5,341 nucleotides of DNA from Candidatus Methanoplasma sp. (GTDB taxonomy: Archaea > Thermoplasmatota > Thermoplasmata > Methanomassiliicoccales > Methanomethylophilaceae): contig JAISVN010000039.1 of assembly GCA_031271555.1 (NCBI GenBank), positions 1 to 5,341 of the forward strand. Reading direction: 5' to 3'. The stretch's first letter is position 1, and each line of letters starts with the position of its first letter. The notes under the pieces were generated by a model, which had not been told where the DNA came from, did not search any database, and saw only the letters and a program-made list of their open reading frames with translations. This document shows, in pieces, positions 1 to 5,341 of the stretch. The position numbers were made by a program, and so were the translations under genes.

Positions 1-1135
1 CCAGAGCGATGTCTCCCGTCTTGAGGAAGTCGGGGTGCTCTGCTTTGACCTGACCGGACTTGGGGTCGATCGTCTTGATGAGCTCAACGAACCTGCATGC
101 CGTCTGCGTCGTGTGGCAGTGGAACACCGGGGTGTATCCTACCGTTATGACGGACGGGTGGTTCAGGACGACGATCTGTGCTGTGAACTGTTTTGCAACA
201 GACGGGGGGTTGTCGACCGGGCCGGCAACGTCTCCTCTCTTGACGTCGTTCTTAGCTACACCGCGCACGTTGAATCCGACGTTGTCGCCGGGGCCTGCCT
301 GGGGCAGCTGCTCGTGGTGCATCTCAATGGATTTTACTTCTCCGGGAACGTGTGAAGGCTCGAACATGATCTTCATGTTGGGCTTCAGTACACCGGTCTC
401 GACCCTTCCTACGGGGACGGTTCCGATACCTGTGATGGTGTAGACGTCCTGTATAGGCATCCTGAGGGGTTTGTCGGTCTGTTTCTCCGGGACCTTAAGG
501 TTGTCGAGCGCCTCGATGAGGGTCGGGCCTTTGTACCAGGGTGTGTTCGTGGATTTTGCCTTTACGTTGTCTCCGTTGTATGCGGATACGGGTATGAAGG
601 GTACGTTCTCGGCTTTGATACCGACCATTGCGAAGAGCTTGCTCATTGCTTCAACGGTCTCTTTGTATTTTGCCTCCTCGTATTTCACAGCGTCCATCTT
701 GTTGACGGCGACTATGATCTGTTTGACACCGAGTGTCGTTGCAAGGAAGACGTGCTCTTTTGTCTGTGCCTGCGGTCCCTCTATTGCGGAGCAGGTGATG
801 ATCGCTGCGTCTGCCTGTGAGGTTCCCGTGATCATGTTCTTGACGAAGTCACGGTGGCCGGGGGCGTCGATGACGGTGAAGTAGTACTTGTCTGTGTAGA
901 ACTTCTTGTGTGCCACATCGATGGTGACACCTCTCTCTCTTTCCTCTTTCAGGCCGTCCATGACCCATGCGAAGTAGAAGGATCCCTTTCCTTTCTCCTC
1001 CGCCTCTTTTCTGTATTTCTCTACCAAGTGCGGCTCGATCGCGCCGGTCTCGAGGAGAATCCTTCCGGTAAGGGTGGACTTCCCGTGGTCGACGTGTCCG
1101 ATGATGACCAGATTCATGTGTTCTTTCTCTGCCAT
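1..1135 (-). CDS. tuf: Translation elongation factor 1-alpha (EF-1A/EF-Tu), 3' end cut by window edge
   Basis: This GTPase delivers aminoacyl-tRNA to the ribosomal A site in the cytoplasm. 378 codons are present. The G domain shows the P-loop GHVDHGKST at residues 13-21, DAPGHRDF at 90-97 (His94 is the position of the catalytic histidine), NKMD at 145-148 and SAY at 184-186. RGVTID near 69-73 is switch I. Domain II follows with [11 protein letters not shown] at 238-248, and domain III starts near 317 ([12 protein letters not shown]). The frame is still open at base 1; archaeal homologues are about 425-435 residues, so roughly 50 residues lie outside the window. The start is ATG 1135, chosen because AGGAGGT lies 7 bases upstream and the protein begins in the family-typical way ([14 protein letters not shown]). 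It follows fusA after 60 bases and appears to have its own promoter. The family assignment is secure; tuf is the conventional name, and some archaeal annotations use tef1a. Confidence 0.98.
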   Translation of the reverse strand, partial: MAEKEHMNLVIIGHVDHGKSTLTGRILLETGAIEPHLVEKYRKEAEEKGKGSFYFAWVMDGLKEERERGVTIDVAHKKFYTDKYYFTVIDAPGHRDFVKNMITGTSQADAAIITCSAIEGPQAQTKEHVFLATTLGVKQIIVAVNKMDAVKYEEAKYKETVEAMSKLFAMVGIKAENVPFIPVSAYNGDNVKAKSTNTPWYKGPTLIEALDNLKVPEKQTDKPLRMPIQDVYTITGIGTVPVGRVETGVLKPNMKIMFEPSHVPGEVKSIEMHHEQLPQAGPGDNVGFNVRGVAKNDVKRGDVAGPVDNPPSVAKQFTAQIVVLNHPSVITVGYTPVFHCHTTQTACRFVELIKTIDPKSGQVKAEHPDFLKTGDIAL

Positions 1136-1142
1136 GTTTCAT

Positions 1143-1149
1143 ACCTCCT
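1143..1149 (-). promoter_or_regulatory. Ribosome binding site of tuf (AGGAGGT)
   Basis: AGGAGGT is a near-perfect complement of the archaeal 16S 3' end and is the strongest Shine-Dalgarno site in the window. It lies 7 bases before ATG 1135. Another ATG at 1142 begins one base after the site in a different frame; it is too close to be used, so the site decides for 1135. Confidence 0.9.
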
Positions 1150-1180
1150 ACTTTATAGGTCTGATTTTTACCGATAAGAT

Positions 1181-1194
1181 GTTTATATTTAAAG
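1181..1194 (-). promoter_or_regulatory. TATA-box promoter for tuf inside the operon
   Basis: CTTTAAATATAAAC begins two bases after the fusA stop codon (TAA, 1198-1196). It matches the archaeal TATA consensus TTTAWATA and shares the nine bases CTTTAAATA with the element upstream of rpsL. With the usual 25-27 base spacing, transcription would start near 1162, giving a leader of about 27 bases that includes the ribosome binding site. The element and spacing are seen; activity is inferred. Confidence 0.75.
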
Positions 1195-1195
1195 T

Positions 1196-3403
1196 TTACA
1201 TGCCCGAATAGTAGTTGGCATCATACGGCTCAGGATTGAGTCCTTTACGGGTCCTGATATCCGTGACGACCTTCTTCTGTAACTCGGGCGGCATCTGTTT
1301 GAATCCAGCGTTCTCAGTGGACCAGAGCGCACGGCCCTGTGTTGATCCGCGTATGTCCGATGCGAATCCGAACATGTCGGCGACCGGACATTCTGCGGAC
1401 ACTGTCGAGTCCGCTCCGTCCTGACCCATCTCCAAGATGGTTCCGCGGCGCTGGTTGATCAGGTTCACTGCCCCTCCCATATAGTCCGGGGGAACGCTTA
1501 TGAACACTTTCTGCATGGGTTCCAGGAGTATCCTTCCTGCAACGACCATTGCACCGTATATACCGTCCCTCACTGCAGGGATGACCTGTGCCGGACCTCT
1601 GTGGATCGTATCCTCGTGGAGTTTCGCATCCATCAGTTTGACCTTCACGCCGGCAACCCTTTCATTTGCCAGAGGGCCTTTCTGCATTGCCTCTTCGAAC
1701 GACTGCTTTATGAGTTCCATCGTCTCGTGGAGGTACTGTATACCTTTCGTGTTGTCCATGAGCATGTTGCTGTTCTTGAACATCACGATACCTTTTGCCT
1801 CTTCTTTGTCGAGACCGAGCTCCTCAAGCTGTTTTGCCATTGCTTTCGGGTCTTTTATCTTTGCATCGGGGTCGATCTCTCCTTTGCGGATGGCATCGAC
1901 GATCGACTGCTCGAGCGGTTCGACTATGAAATAGAATTTGTTGTGCTTGTTCGGCGATTTACCTTCGAACTCCGAGGGGTTCCTTCCCTTTATGCTCTCC
2001 TGGTAAACGACTATGGGCGGCGATGCTACGATCTCCACGCCCTGCTCGTTCGATATGCGGTACTCGGTGATCTCCAAGTGGAGCTCGCCCATTCCGGACA
2101 TCAGGTGCTCACCGGTCTCATTGTTGATCTCGATGTTGAGCGAGGGGTCAGCTTTTGCGATGGTCCTGAGGACATCCACCAGTTTCGGCAGGTCCTTCAT
2201 GTTCTTCGCTTCGATGGCCTTCGTGACGACCGGTTCGGAGTAGTGGGCCATCTTCTCGAAGGGGTCCATTTCCTTTATCGTTGATACCGTCGAACCTGCG
2301 ATTGCATCCTTCAGGCCTGTGACGGCCGCTATGTTGCCTGCTATCGCTTCCTCGATGGTGATCCTGTCGGCGCCTACCATCAGCGCAACGGTCTGCACCC
2401 TCTGCGCGTTCGGCATTCCCGCTATGTACAGGGTCTGGCCTTTCTTTATGCCTCCAGAGAACAGCCTTCCGAATGCCACTTCTCCGGCGTGGGGGTCCAT
2501 TATGATCTTGTTGACCATGAATGATACGTCTCCGCTGTGGTCGCATGCGAGCATCTGTTTTCCGATCGAGGACTCCAGGTCGCCTTTCCATATCGTGGGG
2601 ATACGTACCTTCTGAGCATCCACCGGGTTCGGGATGTGCCTTATGGCCATCTCAAGAACGACTTCGTGGAGCGGGGATTTCTTTGCCAGCTCTTTCTGGC
2701 CTCCTTCCCTTGCGCAGTACTCGAATATATCGCTGAATGATATCTTGGACCTCTGCATGAACGTGGACGATATCGCCCAGTTGTTGTATGCGGATCCGAA
2801 TGCGACCGTTCCGTCCTGTATGCTTACCTGCCAAAGTTTGTTGAGCGGTGCGGGCAGGATGTCCTTGATCTTCTGGTTGAACTCGGTGACGAGCTTCGAG
2901 AACTTCTCGACCATCATCTCTTTGGTGACCTGCTGCTCTACGATCATCCTGTCTACCTTGTTGATGAAAAGGAGCGGCCTTACCCTCTCTTTGAGGGCCT
3001 GCCTTATGACCGTCTCGGTCTGAGGCATTATGCCTTCGACTGCACAGCAGAGTATGAACACGCCGTCCAGCGCCCTCATGGCTCTTGTGACGTCTCCTCC
3101 GAAGTCAACGTGTCCGGGCGTATCGATGAGGTTGATGAGATATTCCTTACCCTCGAACTTGTGGACCATCGACGCGCTTGCGGCGTTGATGGTTATGCCC
3201 CTTGCCGCTTCCTGCTCGTCGAAGTCAAGAACCCTCTGCTCTCCGGCGAGTTCGGCGGACATCATTCCCGCACCTGCTATGAGGTTGTCGGAGAATGTCG
3301 TCTTTCCGTGGTCTATGTGCGCGGCTGTACCTATATTCCTTATGAACTGAGGAGTGTTCATCAGTTCCGTTGCCCTTTTTATGTTGTCTTCTTTACGTCC
3401 CAT
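1196..3403 (-). CDS. fusA: Archaeal translation elongation factor 2 (aEF-2)
   Basis: This GTPase drives translocation of tRNA and mRNA on the ribosome. The 735 residues are normal for archaeal EF-2. The G domain has AHIDHGKT at 28-35, switch I RGITI at 68-72, DTPGHVDF at 94-101, NKVD at 148-151 and a G5 loop around SA 204-205. Domain II begins near 258, domain III holds MSGMGELHLEI, and domain IV carries the IHRGPAQ motif. His601 (codon 1603-1601) is the residue converted to diphthamide in archaea and eukaryotes. Domain V includes the GSTQGRA segment. No key residue is missing and there is no frameshift. The start is ATG 3403, six bases after GGTGA, and 17 bases separate it from the rps7 stop, so it is co-transcribed with rps7 and probably translationally coupled. 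Bacterial EF-G is excluded by the diphthamide motif and overall wording. Some archaeal annotations use the symbol aef2. Confidence 0.98.
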   Translation of the reverse strand: MGRKEDNIKRATELMNTPQFIRNIGTAAHIDHGKTTFSDNLIAGAGMMSAELAGEQRVLDFDEQEAARGITINAASASMVHKFEGKEYLINLIDTPGHVDFGGDVTRAMRALDGVFILCCAVEGIMPQTETVIRQALKERVRPLLFINKVDRMIVEQQVTKEMMVEKFSKLVTEFNQKIKDILPAPLNKLWQVSIQDGTVAFGSAYNNWAISSTFMQRSKISFSDIFEYCAREGGQKELAKKSPLHEVVLEMAIRHIPNPVDAQKVRIPTIWKGDLESSIGKQMLACDHSGDVSFMVNKIIMDPHAGEVAFGRLFSGGIKKGQTLYIAGMPNAQRVQTVALMVGADRITIEEAIAGNIAAVTGLKDAIAGSTVSTIKEMDPFEKMAHYSEPVVTKAIEAKNMKDLPKLVDVLRTIAKADPSLNIEINNETGEHLMSGMGELHLEITEYRISNEQGVEIVASPPIVVYQESIKGRNPSEFEGKSPNKHNKFYFIVEPLEQSIVDAIRKGEIDPDAKIKDPKAMAKQLEELGLDKEEAKGIVMFKNSNMLMDNTKGIQYLHETMELIKQSFEEAMQKGPLANERVAGVKVKLMDAKLHEDTIHRGPAQVIPAVRDGIYGAMVVAGRILLEPMQKVFISVPPDYMGGAVNLINQRRGTILEMGQDGADSTVSAECPVADMFGFASDIRGSTQGRALWSTENAGFKQMPPELQKKVVTDIRTRKGLNPEPYDANYYSGM

Positions 3404-3409
3404 TTGCCT

Positions 3410-3416
3410 TCACCTT
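3410..3416 (-). promoter_or_regulatory. Ribosome binding site of fusA (AAGGTGA)
   Basis: AAGGTGA sits in the 17-base gap between the rps7 stop (TGA, 3423-3421) and the fusA ATG at 3403, with six bases of spacing. The same GGTGA core precedes rps7 and rpsL, which supports all three start choices. Confidence 0.8.
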
Positions 3417-3420
3417 AGGA

Positions 3421-4002
3421 TCACCTGGCCGACTGTGCGACCCTCTCGATCTCTTCTTTTTTGGCGACTGCGAATGAGGTCATGTCGCCCTTTGCCGCCA
3501 ACATTATCTCGTCGGCAAGGCACTCATAGATGGGTTTCTTGTTCTTGGATGAAGCTCTTACGACGCCTGTGGAAAGGTTGCGTATAGCAATGTCGAGCCT
3601 TCTCTGCGGGGAGATGTCCACCGCTTTGGGCACGGATATTCCGCCGAACTGAAGCCTTGTCACTTCCTCGCGGGGCGCTGCGTTCTCCAATCCCTCGATC
3701 AGTACCTGAAGGGGGTTCTTCTTGGTCTTGGCAGCGACTATGTCGAAAGCCTGAGATACCGTTTTGTACGCCTTCATTTTCTTTCCGGTGTATTTCTCGG
3801 TCCTCATTATGTTGTTTATGAGTCTCTCTACTATGCTCAGCTTGGATTTGCCGAACCATCTGTTAGCGTGCTTCCCGCCCGAGTGAGGCACATTCGTGGG
3901 TGTGAGGTCTATGTATTTTGCCAATCCGCCATCATTGATGACGACCTCGGACGTGTCATATTTTCCAAATATGAGCGCTTTCTGTGTAACGATCTCTGAC
4001 AT
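3421..4002 (-). CDS. rps7: 30S ribosomal protein uS7
   Basis: uS7 binds the 3' major domain of 16S rRNA, helps nucleate head assembly and lines the E site. The protein has 193 residues from ATG 4002. The archaeal N-terminal extension of about 40 residues precedes the conserved core, which has HANRWFGKSKLSIVERLINN at 45-64, NPLQVLIEGLENAAPREEV at 96-114 and GGISVPKAV near 120-128. The C-terminus KKEEIERVAQSAR is the usual archaeal ending. The open frame extends to GTG 4011, which would add Met-Asn-Gln. I prefer ATG 4002 because AAGGTGA (4014-4008) then sits five bases upstream, matching rpsL, and because that GTG is itself part of the ribosome binding site. The rpsL stop codon (TGA 4010-4008) lies within the same site, which implies coupled translation of the two genes. 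Bacterial-style naming would be rpsG. Confidence 0.97.
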   Translation of the reverse strand: MSEIVTQKALIFGKYDTSEVVINDGGLAKYIDLTPTNVPHSGGKHANRWFGKSKLSIVERLINNIMRTEKYTGKKMKAYKTVSQAFDIVAAKTKKNPLQVLIEGLENAAPREEVTRLQFGGISVPKAVDISPQRRLDIAIRNLSTGVVRASSKNKKPIYECLADEIMLAAKGDMTSFAVAKKEEIERVAQSAR

Positions 4003-4007
4003 TTGAT

Positions 4008-4014
4008 TCACCTT
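4008..4014 (-). promoter_or_regulatory. Ribosome binding site of rps7, containing the rpsL stop codon
   Basis: In AAGGTGA the last three bases are the rpsL stop TGA. It lies five bases before ATG 4002. A ribosome terminating on rpsL covers the site for rps7 initiation, so the arrangement suggests coupling. It also argues against GTG 4011, which overlaps the site. Confidence 0.8.
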
Positions 4015-4436
4015 ACCGGTTTCTCGGTCCTTCCTCTGACCATTTCGTTCAGAGAGACGTTGTTGACTTTGATGACTTTGTAACGGACTCCGGGGATGTC
4101 ACCGTATGAACGTCCCATCCTTCCGCCGATACCTTCCACGAGCACCTCGTCGTGCTCATCGATGAAGTTGATGGCTCCGTCTCCCACTGCGAAAGCTGTG
4201 ATCTGACGTCCGTTCTTTATCAACTGGACCTTTACGCACTTACGGATAGCGGAGTTGGGCTGTTTAGCTTCCACTCCAACTTTCTCCAGCACTATGCCGC
4301 GTGCCTGGGACGAACCCTCGAGGGGGTCGGATTTCTCCCTGAGTTTCAATACTCTTTTCTTGTATCCACGGTCCAGCCAGCGGAATTTCTGCCTGTCCTC
4401 TCTCATCTTTCTTGCGGTGTATAGACCTCTACCCAA
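4008..4436 (-). CDS. rpsL: 30S ribosomal protein uS12, probable TTG start
   Basis: uS12 sits at the decoding centre of the small subunit and supports tRNA selection accuracy. From TTG 4436 the protein is 142 residues, the usual archaeal length. [10 protein letters not shown] at 58-67 is the decoding-site loop and [10 protein letters not shown] at 112-121 is the second conserved loop; the end EKPVR is typical of archaea. The same frame continues upstream to ATG 4496, giving 20 extra residues that are Asn/Lys-rich and unlike any uS12 I recall. That stretch contains a TATA box (4491-4482) and a perfect GAGGTGA (4448-4442) placed five bases before TTG. From TTG the protein begins as archaeal uS12 usually does (xGxGLYTARK). 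I therefore call TTG as the start; the ATG remains possible only for a transcript from further upstream. It is the first gene of the translation operon here. Confidence 0.95.
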   Translation of the reverse strand: MGRGLYTARKMREDRQKFRWLDRGYKKRVLKLREKSDPLEGSSQARGIVLEKVGVEAKQPNSAIRKCVKVQLIKNGRQITAFAVGDGAINFIDEHDEVLVEGIGGRMGRSYGDIPGVRYKVIKVNNVSLNEMVRGRTEKPVR

Positions 4437-4441
4437 ACGTT

Positions 4442-4448
4442 TCACCTC
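4442..4448 (-). promoter_or_regulatory. Ribosome binding site of rpsL (GAGGTGA), decides for TTG start
   Basis: GAGGTGA is complementary to the archaeal 16S 3' end over seven bases. It lies five bases before TTG 4436, the same spacing seen at rps7. Nothing comparable lies in front of ATG 4496. Confidence 0.82.
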
Positions 4449-4481
4449 ATCTTTGAAGTATTTTTTGCGATTATTATTATC

Positions 4482-4491
4482 GTATTTAAAG
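4482..4491 (-). promoter_or_regulatory. TATA-box promoter of the rpsL-rps7-fusA-tuf operon
   Basis: CTTTAAATAC matches the archaeal TATA consensus and shares CTTTAAATA with the tuf promoter. Usual spacing predicts a transcription start near 4460, a leader of about 24 bases before TTG 4436, and inclusion of the GAGGTGA site. An AT-rich run (ATAATAATAA, 4480-4471) follows. The match is seen; promoter activity is inferred. Confidence 0.75.
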
Positions 4492-4524
4492 CTCATGTAA
4501 TTAACATAGCCTTATCGTGTGGTT

Positions 4525-4532
4525 GGCTAGCC
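4525..4532. repeat. 8-bp palindrome GGCTAGCC upstream of the operon
   Basis: GGCTAGCC is a perfect palindrome lying between the two TATA-like elements upstream of rpsL. The half GGCTA recurs on the minus strand at 4511-4507. Its position would suit a regulator binding site, but an 8-bp palindrome alone is weak evidence and may be chance. Confidence 0.3.
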
Positions 4533-4539
4533 TGATTAG

Positions 4540-4547
4540 ATATATAA
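4540..4547 (-). promoter_or_regulatory. Second, upstream TATA-like element
   Basis: TTATATAT on the minus strand is preceded by an A-rich stretch (GTAAAAG, 4557-4551). A start near 4517 would give rpsL a leader of about 80 bases that includes a four-codon frame (ATG 4507 to TGA 4493). The core ATATAT is symmetric, so the element could equally face the plus strand, where no gene follows except antisense to the GNAT gene. It is weaker evidence than the proximal promoter. Confidence 0.4.
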
Positions 4548-4594
4548 CACCTTTTACAAGGAGTTATTTGCCTCCATCCTGCCGCCGTTCATAG

Positions 4595-4622
4595 GCATCA
4601 GATTATGGCGACCATCTGATGC
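4595..4622 (-). repeat. Perfect 9-bp inverted repeat over the GNAT stop codon
   Basis: On the minus strand GCATCAGAT (4622-4614) and ATCTGATGC (4603-4595) are exact reverse complements, separated by 10 bases. Inside the loop GG-TCG-CC can add two further pairs. The hairpin takes in the last seven codons and the stop codon of the GNAT gene. No T-run follows, so it is not a simple terminator. It could mark or protect the 3' end of the mRNA, or limit read-through into rpsL; that role is inference. Confidence 0.6.
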
Positions 4623-5140
4623 ATGGTCCCGTCACGGCTCATGCCGATCGGGGTGAATCCACATGATTCGTAGTATTTCAACAGTTTTGGTTCGTTTTTG
4701 CAGTCAAGACGGACAGTACGGCATCCAAACATCTTATTTCCCTCTATGAAAGTTTCAAGAGCAATATCTATCATCTTTTTTCCAAGACCTTTCTCTGTAC
4801 CGTCTGCTTTTGACAGCTGCCCCAGTAAATATGCCTGAGCGACTCCCTTGTTGATGTTCATTTGATCATATATTTCATGGGCTTTGTCGGCGCGGTCGTC
4901 TATCATCAGACATTTTACCGCAAGAGTGAAATATCCTTTCACTGCAAAGTTTCCGGCATCACCATCCAATATCAGATATGTTCTTGAAATGTCGTTGCTT
5001 TCGTGGTTAAGAGCCTTTTTCTTCAGAAAAATCTCTGTGTCAGTGTCAGCGGAACATTTGAAGCTCAAGAGAAGATTTGAAACCTCGTTATCACTCCATT
5101 CAGACATAAGATCGCGGAGGCTGTAAATTAGATAACTCAC
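4598..5140 (-). CDS. GNAT-family N-acetyltransferase, possibly toxin-like
   Basis: The 180-residue protein fits a cytoplasmic GNAT enzyme using acetyl-CoA. Visible family parts are a central strand GYFTLAVK at 69-76, strand YLLGQLSK at 104-111, a CoA phosphate loop TEKGLGKK at 115-122 with Thr where most GNATs have Gln/Arg, and the C-terminal KYYESCGF at 155-162, whose tyrosine is the usual catalytic position. The N-terminal part has FKCSADTDTEIFLKKKA at 27-43, the place where TacT/AtaT-type toxins have FxCGxxxLDxxL. The closest wording I recall is in acetyltransferases of gut Firmicutes. It starts at GTG 5140, eight bases after GAGGAGA, overlapping the upstream gene's stop by 4 bases (GTGA); ATG 5107 is an alternative. 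The small gene upstream and the overlap recall type II toxin-antitoxin pairs that acetylate aminoacyl-tRNA, but the substrate cannot be read from the sequence. Its DNA is more AT-rich than the operon's. Confidence 0.85.
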   Translation of the reverse strand: MSYLIYSLRDLMSEWSDNEVSNLLLSFKCSADTDTEIFLKKKALNHESNDISRTYLILDGDAGNFAVKGYFTLAVKCLMIDDRADKAHEIYDQMNINKGVAQAYLLGQLSKADGTEKGLGKKMIDIALETFIEGNKMFGCRTVRLDCKNEPKLLKYYESCGFTPIGMSRDGTMHQMVAII

Positions 5141-5283
5141 CGACGATGTCTCCTCATGTGTTCTCTGCCTTTTTCAAGTTCTTCGAAGAGATTGACATCT
5201 GTAGTGAGCGGCCCCCTTTTGTCAGCCGCTTTGAAAGCCTCTATGAGCTTTTCAAGTTTCTCGGGGGTGTCGATCTCCAGCAT
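5137..5283 (-). CDS. Small unrecognised protein upstream of GNAT gene, possible antitoxin; may be a frameshifted remnant
   Basis: ATG 5283 to TGA 5137 encodes 48 residues that I do not recognise. The sequence is charged and probably helical: an acidic/leucine stretch (TPEKLEKLIEAFKAADKRG, residues 6-24) and a basic tail (EHMRRHRR). The stop overlaps the GTG of the GNAT gene by 4 bases, so the two are co-translated. By position it could be the antitoxin of the pair, but no DNA-binding motif is visible in this fragment. There is no ribosome binding site before ATG 5283, and in the same frame a TGA lies at 5328-5326. An adjacent frame (from 5339) is open to the window edge, and one extra base near 5313-5319 would join the two into a longer protein. 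It may therefore be the 3' part of a longer gene with a frameshift, or a truly short gene. Confidence 0.5.
   Translation of the reverse strand: MLEIDTPEKLEKLIEAFKAADKRGPLTTDVNLFEELEKGREHMRRHRR
5149..5155 (-). promoter_or_regulatory. Ribosome binding site of the GNAT gene (GAGGAGA)
   Basis: GAGGAGA lies inside the 3' end of the upstream small gene, eight bases before GTG 5140. It supports GTG 5140 over the internal ATG 5107, which has no comparable site at the right distance. Confidence 0.65.
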
Positions 5284-5341
5284 TTCATCGAAAGAGTGCG
5301 TAGGCTTGTCATCTCTTCGGCGCTGTCATTCTTGCGGCTGT

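Noticed and set aside
35..443. Overlapping plus-strand open frames at the left edge
   Set aside because: Both are antisense to clear EF-1A coding sequence and match nothing recognisable.
849..1142. 97-codon minus-strand frame beginning at ATG 1142 just after the tuf ribosome binding site
   Set aside because: The ATG is only one base from GGAGGT, the frame is out of register with EF-1A, and the product is a low-complexity Arg/His-rich shadow.
1601..2284. Long open frame of 227 codons on the plus strand opposite fusA
   Set aside because: It is antisense to a fully conserved aEF-2 coding region, has no recognisable protein pattern and mirrors fusA codon structure. It is a shadow of the real gene.
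4493..4507. Four-codon frame ATG TTA ATT ACA TGA overlapping ATG 4496 by ATGA
   Set aside because: It looks like a coupled leader peptide, but it lies upstream of the likely transcription start near 4460 and has no ribosome binding site. It would matter only for a distal transcript.
4560..4575. Short hairpin GGAG/CTCC in the GNAT-rpsL gap
   Set aside because: The four-base stem with an eight-base loop is well within chance for this length and is not followed by a T-run.
1..5341. Search for CRISPR repeats, tRNA or rRNA genes, insertion sequence ends
   Set aside because: Reading both strands, I saw no regularly spaced repeats, no tRNA-like clover-leaf pattern and no transposase.

Overview
The window looks like an archaeal chromosome segment with every gene on the minus strand. 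The archaeal assignment rests on several things: an EF-1A and an EF-2 of archaeal type (EF-2 carries the diphthamide-site IHRGPAQ motif), a long archaeal uS7, a 142-residue uS12, TATA boxes of the form CTTTAAATA in front of two genes, and ribosome binding sites of the GGAGGTGA type. Wording of the EF-1A and EF-2 sequences resembles euryarchaeal/Thermoplasmatota proteins. Methanomassiliicoccales (gut or wetland methanogens) is my best guess, but that is recall, not a computed placement.

Layout, read along the minus strand from right to left. (1) 5283-5137: the 3' end of a small unrecognised gene, possibly frameshifted near 5313-5319, overlapping by 4 bases with (2) 5140-4598, a GNAT acetyltransferase. 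Together they look like a two-gene toxin-antitoxin-style unit, and the DNA is visibly more AT-rich than the rest. A perfect 9-bp inverted repeat straddles the GNAT stop codon. (3) 4597-4437: an intergenic region with two TATA-like elements and an 8-bp palindrome. (4) The streptomycin-type translation operon: rpsL (uS12), rps7 (uS7), fusA (aEF-2) and tuf (EF-1A), with tuf running off the left edge about 50 codons short of its end.

The four translation genes supply two decoding-region proteins of the small ribosomal subunit and the two elongation GTPases. The first three are packed tightly: the rpsL stop lies inside the rps7 ribosome binding site, and 17 bases separate rps7 from fusA. tuf follows a 60-base gap that has its own TATA box and a near-perfect Shine-Dalgarno site, so it probably gets extra transcripts independent of the operon.

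Two start codons need correction relative to the longest open frames. rpsL most likely starts at TTG 4436, because the longer frame reads through its own promoter and ribosome binding site. rps7 most likely starts at ATG 4002, not GTG 4011. I found no RNA gene, CRISPR array, insertion sequence or plus-strand gene. The least ordinary part is the right-hand end (4510-5341).
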